A stretch of 14,834 nt of DNA from Thermoplasmata archaeon (GCA_021797385.1 JAJZZW010000031.1:1-14834); one strand, 5' to 3'. Positions 6,220 to 14,563 are shown, numbered from the stretch's first letter. Numbers and translations are program-made. The notes: generated by a model not told the origin, from the sequence alone.

Positions 6220-7350
6220 TCACGGACTGAATTCTTTTCCGAACAGTTTCCTTGATATGATTAATTTCTGTATATCAGGAGTACCGTCACCTAAAAGGAA
6301 TCCTCTAGATATCCTGAATTTTCTTTCAAGTGGTGATGTTTTTGAGTATCCGGCTGCACCCAGTGTTTGAAGTGCGTCACTTACAGCGTTGAATGCAATC
6401 TCACATCCATATCCTTTTACAGCGGCGCTTTCTATGCTGTTGTCCATGCCTGAATTCTCCATTGATAGTGCTTTATATGCCAGTGTTCTGATAGATTCAA
6501 TTTTTGCCTTATCCTCGGCCAGCCGGAATGATACCGCCTCAAATTTGGATATGGGTACCCCGAACGCCCTCCTCATCTTTGCGTATTCAATTGCCTCGTT
6601 CAGTGCTCCCTCTGCTATGCCGATTGCGTATAATCCCACATGCACCCTCTGAATGCTCAGGATATCCATCAGTAGCTGGAATCCTTTATTTTCTTCCCCT
6701 ACAAGATATGTCTCAGGAACCATAACATTATCCATCCTGATGCCACCGAATTCTCCTTTAAACAGAGATGCCATATTTTCAATTTCATAGGATTCAATCC
6801 CCTCCATTGATCTATCTACCATGAGAATGCTGATGCCATTACCCGTTCTGGCTGAAATCATATAAACATCAGAAATTCCAGGATTGCTCACAAAACTCTT
6901 TTCGCCGGAAAGAATATAATTTGTTCCAATTTTCCGTGCCTCACTAGCAATATGGTATGCGTCTGAACCATGCCCTGGCTCAGTATACGCCCCACATATC
7001 ACAGAATTCCCTGAAAGATAGCTTTTTATATATTCATCCCTAATACTCTCATTCCTGATATACGGAAGCAATTTAGAAAAATGTATCGTAAGAAATGCAG
7101 GCAACGGGAATTCATACTTTCCCATTTCCTCTGAAAGAATACCGAGAATAATATCATCAACTTTTTCATGATCATTCAGAGAAATAGTTGAAGGTAGCAA
7201 TAGATCCGATAAGTCTTTCATTATCTTCTTCGGAAATATCCCATCCTTTAAGTACTGTTCATAGTATGGTACATATTTTTTCTCACAGTATTCGTCAAAG
7301 CTATTCTTTATTAATTCCTCTTCATCATTGAGTTTTCCATTGAGTTCCAT
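6220..7350 (-). CDS. acyl-CoA dehydrogenase
   Basis: A flavoprotein oxidising acyl-CoA to trans-2-enoyl-CoA, the first step of beta-oxidation, passing electrons to an electron-transfer flavoprotein. Length 376 is typical. Visible blocks are TEPGHGSD at 123-130 (FAD/substrate signature), GEKSFVSN at 149-156, RRAFGVPISKFEAV at 260-273 (C-terminal helical domain) and GDGTPDIQ at 354-361 (end motif). The usual end motif is EGT, where Glu is the catalytic base of medium-chain enzymes. Here the position is Asp355, and the alternative base position of isovaleryl-type enzymes appears to be Gln234. The Shine-Dalgarno-like GGAGAGGT lies about 8-15 bases upstream, at the end of the upstream gene, which stops one base before this ATG, so the two are an operon. 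Confidence 0.88.
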   Translation of the reverse strand: MELNGKLNDEEELIKNSFDEYCEKKYVPYYEQYLKDGIFPKKIMKDLSDLLLPSTISLNDHEKVDDIILGILSEEMGKYEFPLPAFLTIHFSKLLPYIRNESIRDEYIKSYLSGNSVICGAYTEPGHGSDAYHIASEARKIGTNYILSGEKSFVSNPGISDVYMISARTGNGISILMVDRSMEGIESYEIENMASLFKGEFGGIRMDNVMVPETYLVGEENKGFQLLMDILSIQRVHVGLYAIGIAEGALNEAIEYAKMRRAFGVPISKFEAVSFRLAEDKAKIESIRTLAYKALSMENSGMDNSIESAAVKGYGCEIAFNAVSDALQTLGAAGYSKTSPLERKFRISRGFLLGDGTPDIQKLIISRKLFGKEFSP

Positions 7351-7351
7351 T

Positions 7352-9229
7352 TTATTTACCTCTCCATTTAATTTTTTGTTTATTCAGAAATGCCTTCTGC
7401 CCGTTTTTGAAATCCTCCGACCCTGCATTTATAACCAGGTAGCTTCCAGCGAGTCTCTCAAGGGCTTTAAAATTTTCCTTATATGTATTTATCAGCCGCT
7501 TGGTATTTGTAACAGACATAGGTGCGTTCTTTCTGATTTTTTCTGTGAATTCGTATATCAGAAAAGGCAGCTGTTCAGGTGGCACAACAAGGTCAACAAA
7601 ACCCAGATCCTTTGCCTGGTGTGCGTTGATCCATTCTGAGGTCAAAAGATATCTGAACAGTTTTCTTCCTGTCAGTGCAATTCCGTATGAGGCTGCAACC
7701 GGGGGCAGGGCACCTATTAGCCCCTCTGGAACTGAAAAAATAGACCTATTACTTGCTATAACAATATCAAACAACATGTTAAGTTCACATCCTCCTCCGA
7801 ATGCAATTCCATCAACTACTGAAATTATTGGCTTGGCGCAACCTGTGATTGTATCAATTAAAGGATTGGCATACTGATCCAGCCACAGTGAGGCATCTAC
7901 AGAATTATTCCATTCGCTCATCATCTTAATATCGTCTCCTGCGGAAAATGATCTGCCGGTGCCTGTAACAATAATTGATACTACCTTATCATCATTATTT
8001 GCCTTTTCTATTGCCAGTTTTAATCCCTTCCACATTTTCTCATTGAGTGCATTCAATGCCTCTGGCCTGTTCATAATAATATATGTATATCTGTCTCTAT
8101 TGCAATATCTAACAGGACCGAAATTCGATTCATTATAATTGTACCTATAAAAACCTACCCCACTTTCAATCCCAATAAAATTTTTATCAACCATATCAGT
8201 GAGTTTGGTGCTTGCCATGAATAAACTATCACCTGAGTTTTTATAATTCTCATGCAGGTTTTCAACTATATGGTTTATTCCCATGCCATCTGCAATGGAA
8301 ATTATTCCCTCTGTTGAACCATATTCCTGTGCAAAAAATTTATCTATATCATCAGGCTCGCATATTTCCAGAAGATTTGCTGCAACGTTGACTACAGGAG
8401 AAATCATGTCATAGGGATTTATTTTATAAATTTCATCATCCGGAATAATTGGGATATCAGTACTGTAATTATAGAAACCAATGCCTGCAGATTTACCAAA
8501 TTTCTTTTCTCTGTACATTTTCTCAATTATATCGGGAACATGAAAACCCATGTTTTTATATGTTTTAAATATTTTATCGATCCCGTACATATCCGCCAGC
8601 TGAAAAATACCATGCGTGAGACCCAACCGGAATTTCAGGCAGGCATCTATAGTAGAAACTTTAAAACCCTTTTTCAATATGAGAAGTGCAGAATTAATGA
8701 ATGTTAGTTGAAGTCTATCTATAACCCCATTTTCTATATCATTTTTTATTATGAGGGTGTTATATCCAAGATACTTCAACAAATCAACACTTTCATTGAC
8801 ATTTCTGGTTTCCAGGTTTCCATGCTGGAGAATTTCTATAAATGGCTCCATAGAAAGTTCTGGAAAACTTAAAACAATACATTCCTGTAAGTCTTCTCCT
8901 TTCAACGCTGCTGAAATTCCCTGAATGCTCTCTGATATAATATATAATACTCCCTTAAAGGAATGTTTTAACCGAATTAAATTCTCATCATCTTTTTTAA
9001 TTTTTTTATCTACGAAAAAGAAAATATAATCCATGGAAAATAGGTCGCTTAAACTTTCTGTGCATGGTATTTGATTTAGTAATCCTCCCGACACTTTGAC
9101 ATCAGACAACATCTGCCCAGACTTTATAATGAAACACATAAACATGCTATCTCTCATTCTTATAAGTGATCTGATAAAGCCCTGATTGACTCTGTTATCT
9201 TCTAGAATGATTCCTATTTTTTTATCCAT
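7352..9229 (-). CDS. 3-hydroxyacyl-CoA dehydrogenase / enoyl-CoA hydratase fusion
   Basis: A 625-residue fusion of the archaeal beta-oxidation type, with the dehydrogenase part first and the hydratase last. The hydratase (about 380-620) is intact: NRPEALNAL at 387-395, SAGDDIKM at 429-436 (oxyanion hole), FGGGCELNM at 477-485 with Glu482, and PEGLIGALPP at 501-510 with Glu502. Two copies of the dehydrogenase C-terminal domain occur, each ending in a GFY motif (about 202-255 and 305-363). The N-terminal region reads KIGIILEDNRVNQGF, where a GxGxxG NAD loop is expected. LSFPELSMEP stands where H-x-FNP with the catalytic His is expected. The hydratase step is therefore secure, but the NAD-dependent step is doubtful. 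It is first in an operon with acyl-CoA dehydrogenase. Confidence 0.85.
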   Translation of the reverse strand: MDKKIGIILEDNRVNQGFIRSLIRMRDSMFMCFIIKSGQMLSDVKVSGGLLNQIPCTESLSDLFSMDYIFFFVDKKIKKDDENLIRLKHSFKGVLYIISESIQGISAALKGEDLQECIVLSFPELSMEPFIEILQHGNLETRNVNESVDLLKYLGYNTLIIKNDIENGVIDRLQLTFINSALLILKKGFKVSTIDACLKFRLGLTHGIFQLADMYGIDKIFKTYKNMGFHVPDIIEKMYREKKFGKSAGIGFYNYSTDIPIIPDDEIYKINPYDMISPVVNVAANLLEICEPDDIDKFFAQEYGSTEGIISIADGMGINHIVENLHENYKNSGDSLFMASTKLTDMVDKNFIGIESGVGFYRYNYNESNFGPVRYCNRDRYTYIIMNRPEALNALNEKMWKGLKLAIEKANNDDKVVSIIVTGTGRSFSAGDDIKMMSEWNNSVDASLWLDQYANPLIDTITGCAKPIISVVDGIAFGGGCELNMLFDIVIASNRSIFSVPEGLIGALPPVAASYGIALTGRKLFRYLLTSEWINAHQAKDLGFVDLVVPPEQLPFLIYEFTEKIRKNAPMSVTNTKRLINTYKENFKALERLAGSYLVINAGSEDFKNGQKAFLNKQKIKWRGK

Positions 9230-9256
9230 AATAATGTATAATTAAGATTTTCCATC

Positions 9257-9268
9257 TAATATATTTTT
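9257..9268 (-). promoter_or_regulatory. TATA box of the hydratase fusion operon
   Basis: On the minus strand AAAAATATATTA is centred about 33 bases upstream of ATG 9229, predicting a leader of only a few bases. Confidence 0.45.
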
Positions 9269-9333
9269 CCACGGGCACGTAATAATTGAGAGCCATAGAC
9301 TATATTTATTCTAAACACTATGATCGGTATTCC

Positions 9334-9351
9334 AATTATACTTTTATAATT
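9334..9351. promoter_or_regulatory. inverted repeat between divergent beta-oxidation promoters
   Basis: AATTATA (9334-9340) and TATAATT (9345-9351) form a perfect 7-base inverted repeat with a 4-base spacer. It sits in the 180-base gap between the hydratase-fusion operon and the thiolase, upstream of both TATA boxes. It is AT-only, so chance is possible. An operator for a fatty-acid regulator is inference. Confidence 0.3.
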
Positions 9352-9374
9352 ATATTAAGGTTTTTTCCTCAAAG

Positions 9375-9388
9375 AAAAATATAAAAGG
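9375..9388 (+). promoter_or_regulatory. TATA box of the thiolase gene
   Basis: AAAAATATAAAAGG contains a good archaeal TATA core centred about 27 bases before ATG 9410, so a leaderless transcript starting at that ATG is predicted. This supports 9410 over the in-frame ATG at 9422. Confidence 0.55.
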
Positions 9389-9409
9389 CAATCAAATATG
9401 TAACAGGAT

Positions 9410-10570
9410 ATGTATAATAAAATGCCAGATGTATATATTATAGATGCAAAGAGGACGCCTATCGGCAAGAGAAACGGAGCCCTCAAGGATGTTCATCCCG
9501 TAGACCTTCTTGGAAACCTTGTCAGTCAGGTGCTCCATATTAATTCAATAAAACCTGATACCGTTGAAGAAATGATAACAGGATGTGTGAGCCAGACAGG
9601 TAATCAGGGAGGAAACATTGCAAGAAACGCATGGCTCTCAGCTGGTTTACCAGATTCTGTTCCCGGCGTTTCAATAGACAGGCAGTGCGGTTCAAGCCTT
9701 CAGGCTCTGGAATTTGCCAGAAATGGAATAATAGCTGGAGATTATGATCTTGTTGTGGCCAGTGGAGTCGAATCTATGACCCGGGTACCGATGCTGAGCA
9801 CGATAGAAAAGGAAAATCCAATCACGGAAAACCTGAGAAGAAGATACAGTCTCGGGGAGAACTGGTTCAGCCAGGCATACGGTGCTGAACTCATAGCCAG
9901 AAAGTTCGGAATATCAAGAAAGGATATGGATCTTATGAGCTATGAAAGCCATATCAGAGCATTCAGATCAAGAGAACAATTCAAAAAAGAAATGATACCT
10001 GTAAAGGAAAATGGAAATATTATTCTTGATTATGATCAGGGTGTGAGGGAAAAGCCTGATCTGGAAAAAATGAATGAGCTCAGGCCGGCATTTCCTAATC
10101 TGGAACTTATAACAGCAGGGAATGCCAGCCAGATATCAGATGGTGCCAGTGCCAGCATACTGGCATCGGAAAATGCTGTGAAGGAATACGATTTGAAGCC
10201 AAGGGCTAAAATCCTGAATGTTGCAGCTGTGGGGGTTGACCCCGTTACAATGCTCACAGGTCCTATTCCCGTTACAGAAAAAGTACTGAAGAGAACAGGA
10301 TTGGCCATAGAGGATATTGATGTTTTCGAGGTAAATGAGGCATTTGCCTCTGTTGTTCTTGCATGGGAAAAGGAATTGAAGGTAGATCACGATAAGGTTA
10401 ATATCAATGGTGGAGCAGTAGCACTGGGTCATCCATTAGGCGCAACCGGTACGAGAATAGTATCAACCATGCTTAATATAATGGAAAATAAAAAATATCA
10501 TTATGGATTGATAGCCATCTGTGAGGGGGGAGGGATGGCAAACGGTGCAATAATAGAAAGGGTCGAGTGA
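9410..10570 (+). CDS. thiolase (acetyl-CoA acyltransferase)
   Basis: A thiolase-II family enzyme, 386 residues, that cleaves 3-ketoacyl-CoA with CoA in the last step of beta-oxidation (or condenses two acetyl-CoA). All catalytic elements are visible: DRQCGSSLQAL at 90-100 with the acyl-accepting Cys93, VNEAFA at 308-313, GHPLGATG at 340-347 with His341, and CEGGGMANG at 371-379 with Cys371, the acid/base cysteine. The N-terminus reads DVYIIDAKRTPIGK, so Met1 (9410) or Met5 (9422) are both plausible. The TATA spacing favours the first. It diverges from the acyl-CoA dehydrogenase and hydratase operon, which implies a degradative role. Confidence 0.93.
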   Translation: MYNKMPDVYIIDAKRTPIGKRNGALKDVHPVDLLGNLVSQVLHINSIKPDTVEEMITGCVSQTGNQGGNIARNAWLSAGLPDSVPGVSIDRQCGSSLQALEFARNGIIAGDYDLVVASGVESMTRVPMLSTIEKENPITENLRRRYSLGENWFSQAYGAELIARKFGISRKDMDLMSYESHIRAFRSREQFKKEMIPVKENGNIILDYDQGVREKPDLEKMNELRPAFPNLELITAGNASQISDGASASILASENAVKEYDLKPRAKILNVAAVGVDPVTMLTGPIPVTEKVLKRTGLAIEDIDVFEVNEAFASVVLAWEKELKVDHDKVNINGGAVALGHPLGATGTRIVSTMLNIMENKKYHYGLIAICEGGGMANGAIIERVE

Positions 10571-10624
10571 AATTCTGCTCCCGGTTTCACAAATATATCC
10601 TTCAAATATTTCAAGGTATGTTTT

Positions 10625-10930
10625 TCACTCTGTGCCGTTTATATAGGCATTTACAATCATCCAGAAACCATTATCGACGCTGGATGATTCTTCAAGATCA
10701 TGCGAAACTTCATTCTCTGTATCAGGATTATACCTAACGCGCATTGCGTAATTTCCATCCTCATAAACGACCATAACTGAGACCGGTGTATCTTCAGGCA
10801 TACTATTATCATCTTCCTGATCTCCGGACATATCAAGATATTTTTCTAGAGTACCGTTCCATATGGGTGCCACACCTGTCCTTTTAATTTCATTGATTAC
10901 TTCCCGTTTTGTTTCTTCCATGCTTTTCAT
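10625..10930 (-). CDS. small acidic protein, function unknown
   Basis: I do not recognise this 101-residue protein. It has a basic helical N-terminus (MEETKREVINEIKRTG), a strongly acidic linker (GDQEDDNSMPED at 36-47), a predicted beta strand (VSVMVVYEDGNYAMRVRYN at 50-68), an acidic stretch at 70-84, and a hydrophobic close (GFWMIVNAYING). No Cys or His metal site and no signal peptide are visible. A TATA core (10957-10966) centred about 31 bases upstream of ATG 10930 supports that start. Met4 at 10921 is an alternative. It converges with the thiolase and diverges from the permease, so it is probably transcribed alone. Confidence 0.65.
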   Translation of the reverse strand: MKSMEETKREVINEIKRTGVAPIWNGTLEKYLDMSGDQEDDNSMPEDTPVSVMVVYEDGNYAMRVRYNPDTENEVSHDLEESSSVDNGFWMIVNAYINGTE

Positions 10931-11176
10931 TGTGTCATACGATCAAACCGATATTCATATATAAATGCTCCGATATACAATTAGGCAGGATTTCAAGATA
11001 TTAAACTGTTAAAAGGATATATACAATTCCTGTGCAATACCTGAATATGATGATTAAAAGCATAACTCACATTAAAATTGCCATACAATTTCTATTCATA
11101 TTTTGACTTTTATTGTCTGTGAAGGTATTAACGACTTGTTCTCTGTATGAAAATAATCAGTTCTTTCCGTTTACGT

Positions 11177-11184
11177 TAAATAAC
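11177..11184 (+). promoter_or_regulatory. TATA box of the permease gene
   Basis: The element taaataac is centred about 24 bases upstream of ATG 11204, predicting a leaderless transcript. The rest of the 273-base gap from 10931 shows only the TATA box of the opposite small gene. Confidence 0.4.
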
Positions 11185-11203
11185 AATATTTAATAAAATA
11201 ATT

Positions 11204-12646
11204 ATGAGTGAAGCTTTGAACAGGAATAGCATGACCTTCTGGGGCCTTGTATTCTATGCAATAATGGTTATTGCGCCAGCCGGCCCATTTGCCTTCACAG
11301 GTGCAACCGCAATGGAATATGCAGGAGAAACTGCACCTTTAACATTTCTTATAGGGGGTATAGCTCTCTTCCTGGCTGTAATAGCCGTTTATATATATTC
11401 TGAGAAAATCAGCAACGCAGGAGGATATTATAAATATGTGGAAGTGGCTACGCACAGCAAATATTTGAGCAAGAGTGTAGGATTTTATTATCTCTTTGTG
11501 GTGCTCAGCAGTATTATAGGATCCAGTGCACTTCTGGGCTGGTTCCTGTATATAGGTCTGGAAGTTATGCTAAGCTATACGCTTCCATTTGTTTTTGTAG
11601 TAATAGTTTCATTTATTACACCTGTTATTTATCTAATAGTTGGAATACTGTCATTGAATTACAGCCAGAAAATTGCAATAGTAATGGGATTGTTTGACTT
11701 GGCATTTTATCTGGGATTATCCATAGCCATAATTATAAAATCACCCTACAATGGTGTTCAGTACTTCAACATCTTTAATTCAACCGATGGATTACATGGA
11801 TTTTTCCTTGGCATGGTTACAGGAGGATTTGTTGCTTTCTCCGGATATGGTTCAATAGTAGTTCTTGCAGAAGAAACAAAAACACCCGGGCGTACTATAA
11901 AAAAGGCTATAGTCACCTCACTGCTGATAATGATTGCTTACGACACATTTGTTATCTATGCCAATGTGGGCGGACTTGGACCTAATCTTCCTGCCGGACT
12001 TGCATACTTTGCTCCAGGATTATATGTAACCGACAGCTATTACGGAATCTATGTTACACTGGCTGCCTTCAGCATCTTCCTGGTTTCAGCATTAATATCG
12101 ACGGTTATATTCGGAAACAGTGCTGCAAGGGAATTATATTCCCTGGCACGGGATGGAATACTCCCAAAGGTATTTACCAGAATTCATAAAAAGTACAAAA
12201 GTCCATACATGGCTGTTATTGCAGTATTCATTGTTGCACTTGCAGGCATAACATTAGGATTGATTCCACTGGTGTATTACTATGGAGAGAATCACGGGCT
12301 ATTTTATCTGCTGGTAATTAATTCAATAATAGGATCTGTGTTCACCCTTACATACCACATAATTGTAAATGAAACGCTTCCGGTATTCATGCATCATCTC
12401 AGGCAGCTCAATCCGGTAACCCATATTATAGCACCAACCACTGCCTCTGCCATTATCGGCATTGCCATATATTACTCACTGATAGACCTGGCGTGGCCAC
12501 TTTCTGTCGCATACATCTTCCTGGCCGGACTGGTGATTCTTGCAATTGTAATTACCTATTATATGAGACACAATAACGTAAAAATGGATACCATAGAGGA
12601 AGAAAATACTAAACGTGCCAAAAGGCGTGGAAAGAATGATTTATAA
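11204..12646 (+). CDS. APC-family amino-acid permease
   Basis: A polytopic membrane transporter of the amino acid-polyamine-organocation superfamily, 480 residues with about twelve hydrophobic spans, beginning near residue 14 and ending near 452, followed by a basic cytoplasmic tail (KRAKRRGK). TM1 carries the APAGPFAFTG break typical of the LeuT-like fold, where substrate binds. The loop after TM6 reads GYGSIVVLAEETKTPGRTI (from about residue 214), the APC signature with the conserved Glu and Pro. ARELYSLARDGILP around 304-317 is another family block. Substrate cannot be told from sequence. Amino-acid uptake by proton symport is usual. It has no operon partner and converges with the ATPase gene, leaving 6 bases between stops. 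Confidence 0.9.
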   Translation: MSEALNRNSMTFWGLVFYAIMVIAPAGPFAFTGATAMEYAGETAPLTFLIGGIALFLAVIAVYIYSEKISNAGGYYKYVEVATHSKYLSKSVGFYYLFVVLSSIIGSSALLGWFLYIGLEVMLSYTLPFVFVVIVSFITPVIYLIVGILSLNYSQKIAIVMGLFDLAFYLGLSIAIIIKSPYNGVQYFNIFNSTDGLHGFFLGMVTGGFVAFSGYGSIVVLAEETKTPGRTIKKAIVTSLLIMIAYDTFVIYANVGGLGPNLPAGLAYFAPGLYVTDSYYGIYVTLAAFSIFLVSALISTVIFGNSAARELYSLARDGILPKVFTRIHKKYKSPYMAVIAVFIVALAGITLGLIPLVYYYGENHGLFYLLVINSIIGSVFTLTYHIIVNETLPVFMHHLRQLNPVTHIIAPTTASAIIGIAIYYSLIDLAWPLSVAYIFLAGLVILAIVITYYMRHNNVKMDTIEEENTKRAKRRGKNDL

Positions 12647-12652
12647 TTTATA

Positions 12653-13738
12653 TCAAGTTTTTTCTATATAATATTTGGTTAAACTATCCGAAACATCATA
12701 ACTGTTTTTATCCTTTTTAACTAAACCTTTATTTATCAAGGATTGGATTACCCTGTATTTATTGGAAATTGAAATCTCGGGCATGGATTTATTTTGTGAT
12801 AAATCTTTCATAATTGAAATTTCATTTTTTGTTAAGCCTGATAGTTCCCGGGCTATAATGTTTCTGTAGGTAGGATCATTGAGAAATGAATCAATACTGC
12901 ATTTACCGGTGAGATCTATTCCGGCTAGATTAAGCCATGCTGGTATACCTGAAGTTATTTTATAGACTGTTTCCAGTATTTCAGGATTACAAGCTATGCC
13001 TTCCGATGCCAGTCCTTTTGTTAGAAAATCTAATGATTGTTCATGATTGAAAGAACCGATTTCAATAGTTCTAAAGAATGCATAAAAAGGTTCATTTTTG
13101 TCATTTAGCATTTCATCCAGGATTCCGATTTCCGACCCGGAAATTATATAATTGACCAGTTTATGCTGGTTGAATCGGGATCGCATTATCCTAAGTATGT
13201 CAGGAAATGGTTCTTTCAAAACTCTTATGTACTGGAATTCATCTATCATTACTACAATTTTTATTTTTAAATCTTCAGCCAATTTTTCAGGCATATCTAA
13301 AACAGTTTCAAGGATTTCTGATGTTTTCAACCGCTGATCAAGATAATCATTGTACCTGTTAATTAATACTTCAAAATTATCCATCTTAAGACCTATTTGT
13401 TCTATACTGCCCAGAAATAAATTAATTCTTCTTTTTATTTCTTCCTTATAGTATTTGATTTTGTATTTTTTTGAAATTGAATCCATAAGAGATGTTATAA
13501 GCCGGTTAGAATAATCCTTTACAGTGGATATTCCCTCAAGGTTAAATTTTATTACAGTAATATTCTGTTTTTCCAGAATGGATTTAGCGACATTCATTAC
13601 AGATGATTTTCCCATTCTCCGATAACCTGTAATGGCCACTGGCTGCCTCACATCGCAGGATTTTAGTATTGAATTAATTTCATTCTGGCGATCATATATC
13701 TCATCTGTGTCCAGTTCCCTTCCAAATATAAATTTCAT
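12653..13738 (-). CDS. archaeal MNS-type ATPase with C-terminal winged helix
   Basis: A STAND/AAA-like ATPase of the group expanded in Archaea, 361 residues. The N-terminal GRELDTDEI is the family lead-in. Walker A is GYRRMGKSS at 38-46 with Lys44, Walker B is IVVMIDEFQY at 161-170 with Asp166 and Glu167, and IISGSEIG at 198-205 is the sensor-1 region. After the lid domain, residues about 305-361 look like a winged helix (NEISIMKDLSQ, then YRVIQSLINKGLVKK). Roles in this family are mostly unknown; many lie in mobile or defence-related islands. The start codon lies inside a perfect 12-bp palindrome and the TATA core 13765-13774 places the transcript start on it, so tight repression is plausible. 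Confidence 0.85.
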   Translation of the reverse strand: MKFIFGRELDTDEIYDRQNEINSILKSCDVRQPVAITGYRRMGKSSVMNVAKSILEKQNITVIKFNLEGISTVKDYSNRLITSLMDSISKKYKIKYYKEEIKRRINLFLGSIEQIGLKMDNFEVLINRYNDYLDQRLKTSEILETVLDMPEKLAEDLKIKIVVMIDEFQYIRVLKEPFPDILRIMRSRFNQHKLVNYIISGSEIGILDEMLNDKNEPFYAFFRTIEIGSFNHEQSLDFLTKGLASEGIACNPEILETVYKITSGIPAWLNLAGIDLTGKCSIDSFLNDPTYRNIIARELSGLTKNEISIMKDLSQNKSMPEISISNKYRVIQSLINKGLVKKDKNSYDVSDSLTKYYIEKT

Positions 13739-13760
13739 CGGTACCGATACTATATCGGTA
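13737..13760. promoter_or_regulatory. operator-like nested palindromes at the ATPase start
   Basis: ATCGGTACCGAT (13737-13748) is a perfect 12-bp palindrome covering the ATPase start codon. TACCGATA (13742-13749) and TATCGGTA (13753-13760) form a second perfect inverted repeat around CTA. Together they give three overlapping half-sites over the predicted transcription start. The same 8-mer recurs at 14540-14547. Confidence 0.6.
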
Positions 13761-13890
13761 GCGATAATATAAAATTTGTTACAATTACTGAAATAAAAAC
13801 TATAATTTCCTCAAAAAATATCGAGCATTGAGTAATGTATATTTTTTAACTTTAAAGCCACAGATCTTTTGTGTTGACCGGATGACACGG

Positions 13891-14499
13891 CTACTGCAGA
13901 TACCATAACTCACTTAAATTGTCCACATAATGTTTGTTTTTTCGGTTTTCCAATGAAACATATTTAGCAAGAGGAGGCTGTCCATGTGCAACGCTCATAC
14001 ACATATTATCAATTTCCTTGGGTGAATCTATAAATTCCCTTATCCAACCCTGTAAAAATAAGGTTGAGGGGTCGAATTTGCTCTCCCGGTAATAAGAATA
14101 CTCCTGCTCAATCAACAGAAGTTGATGTAAAATTCCTATAACTATGATGTCATTTAAATAGAATTTGAAATTTTCTTCTTGTAGCTCTTTTACTGCATCA
14201 AATGGATCTGAGCCATAATATATTGAATCAAATGCCCTCAGCAGATCTTCTTTCAGATCTGGTCGGCTTCTAACCCTTAAGTTGAGGTCTATTAAAACTC
14301 TGAAATGATTTGGTCTGAACTTTTCTGATCCTGTCTGAAGCCATATATAAAAATTCTTTGATATGTCATACTTAGCGAATCTTCCTGATAATTTGGAAGG
14401 TCTGTAGATACCTATAGATATGCCATCTTCTGAATATACTGTATATTCTTTATCAAATTCAAGTTTCTTTACAAGCAATAAAGCCGCGTCGTGATCCAT
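13891..14499 (-). CDS. hypothetical protein, 202 residues
   Basis: Not recognised. The N-terminal third has short beta-like strands (KEYTVYSEDGISIGIYRP, then NFYIWLQTG), followed by FRPNHFRVLIDLNLRVRS. The middle is helical, with DLKEDLLRAFDSIYYG and the hydrophobic helix LNDIIVIGILHQLLLIEQEY. The C-terminus is polar (CMSVAHGQPPLAKY). No nucleotide-binding loop, metal cluster or membrane anchor is evident. It reads as a soluble alpha/beta protein. A TATA core (14528-14540, minus strand attatataaaaag) lies about 35 bases upstream of the ATG, with TACCGATA directly beside it. It diverges from a ribbon-helix-helix regulator and precedes the ATPase gene in the same direction after 152 bases. Confidence 0.65.
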   Translation of the reverse strand: MDHDAALLLVKKLEFDKEYTVYSEDGISIGIYRPSKLSGRFAKYDISKNFYIWLQTGSEKFRPNHFRVLIDLNLRVRSRPDLKEDLLRAFDSIYYGSDPFDAVKELQEENFKFYLNDIIVIGILHQLLLIEQEYSYYRESKFDPSTLFLQGWIREFIDSPKEIDNMCMSVAHGQPPLAKYVSLENRKNKHYVDNLSELWYLQ

Positions 14500-14527
14500 A
14501 ACATGCCATTTACTTAGTTATTTGAAT

Positions 14528-14563
14528 CTTTTTATATAATACCGATAAATACCTATTTATATG
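14528..14563. promoter_or_regulatory. divergent promoter with a TACCGATA site
   Basis: TATA-like cores at 14528-14540 and 14553-14563 flank the 8-mer TACCGATA (14540-14547), identical to the half-site at the ATPase start. The first core fits the minus-strand 202-residue gene, and also a plus-strand start at 14561. The second fits a leaderless plus-strand start at 14582. A regulator bound here could block both directions. Confidence 0.5.

Noticed and set aside
10036..10432. Open frames antisense to the thiolase, and similar antisense frames over the Ppx, hydratase, dehydrogenase and ATPase genes.
   Set aside because: They lie opposite genes with clear catalytic motifs, lack promoters of their own and show no domain features. 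They are shadows of the real genes.
10567..10590. GTGAAA/TTTCAC inverted repeat overlapping the thiolase stop codon, as a terminator.
   Set aside because: Only six pairs across a 12-base loop, not followed by a T-run. Too weak to call.
10599..10616. Near-palindrome CCTTCAAATATTTCAAGG between the convergent thiolase and small acidic gene, as a bidirectional terminator.
   Set aside because: It contains a C-C mismatch pair and an AT-rich core, has no T-run on either side of note, and archaeal termination does not rely on such hairpins.
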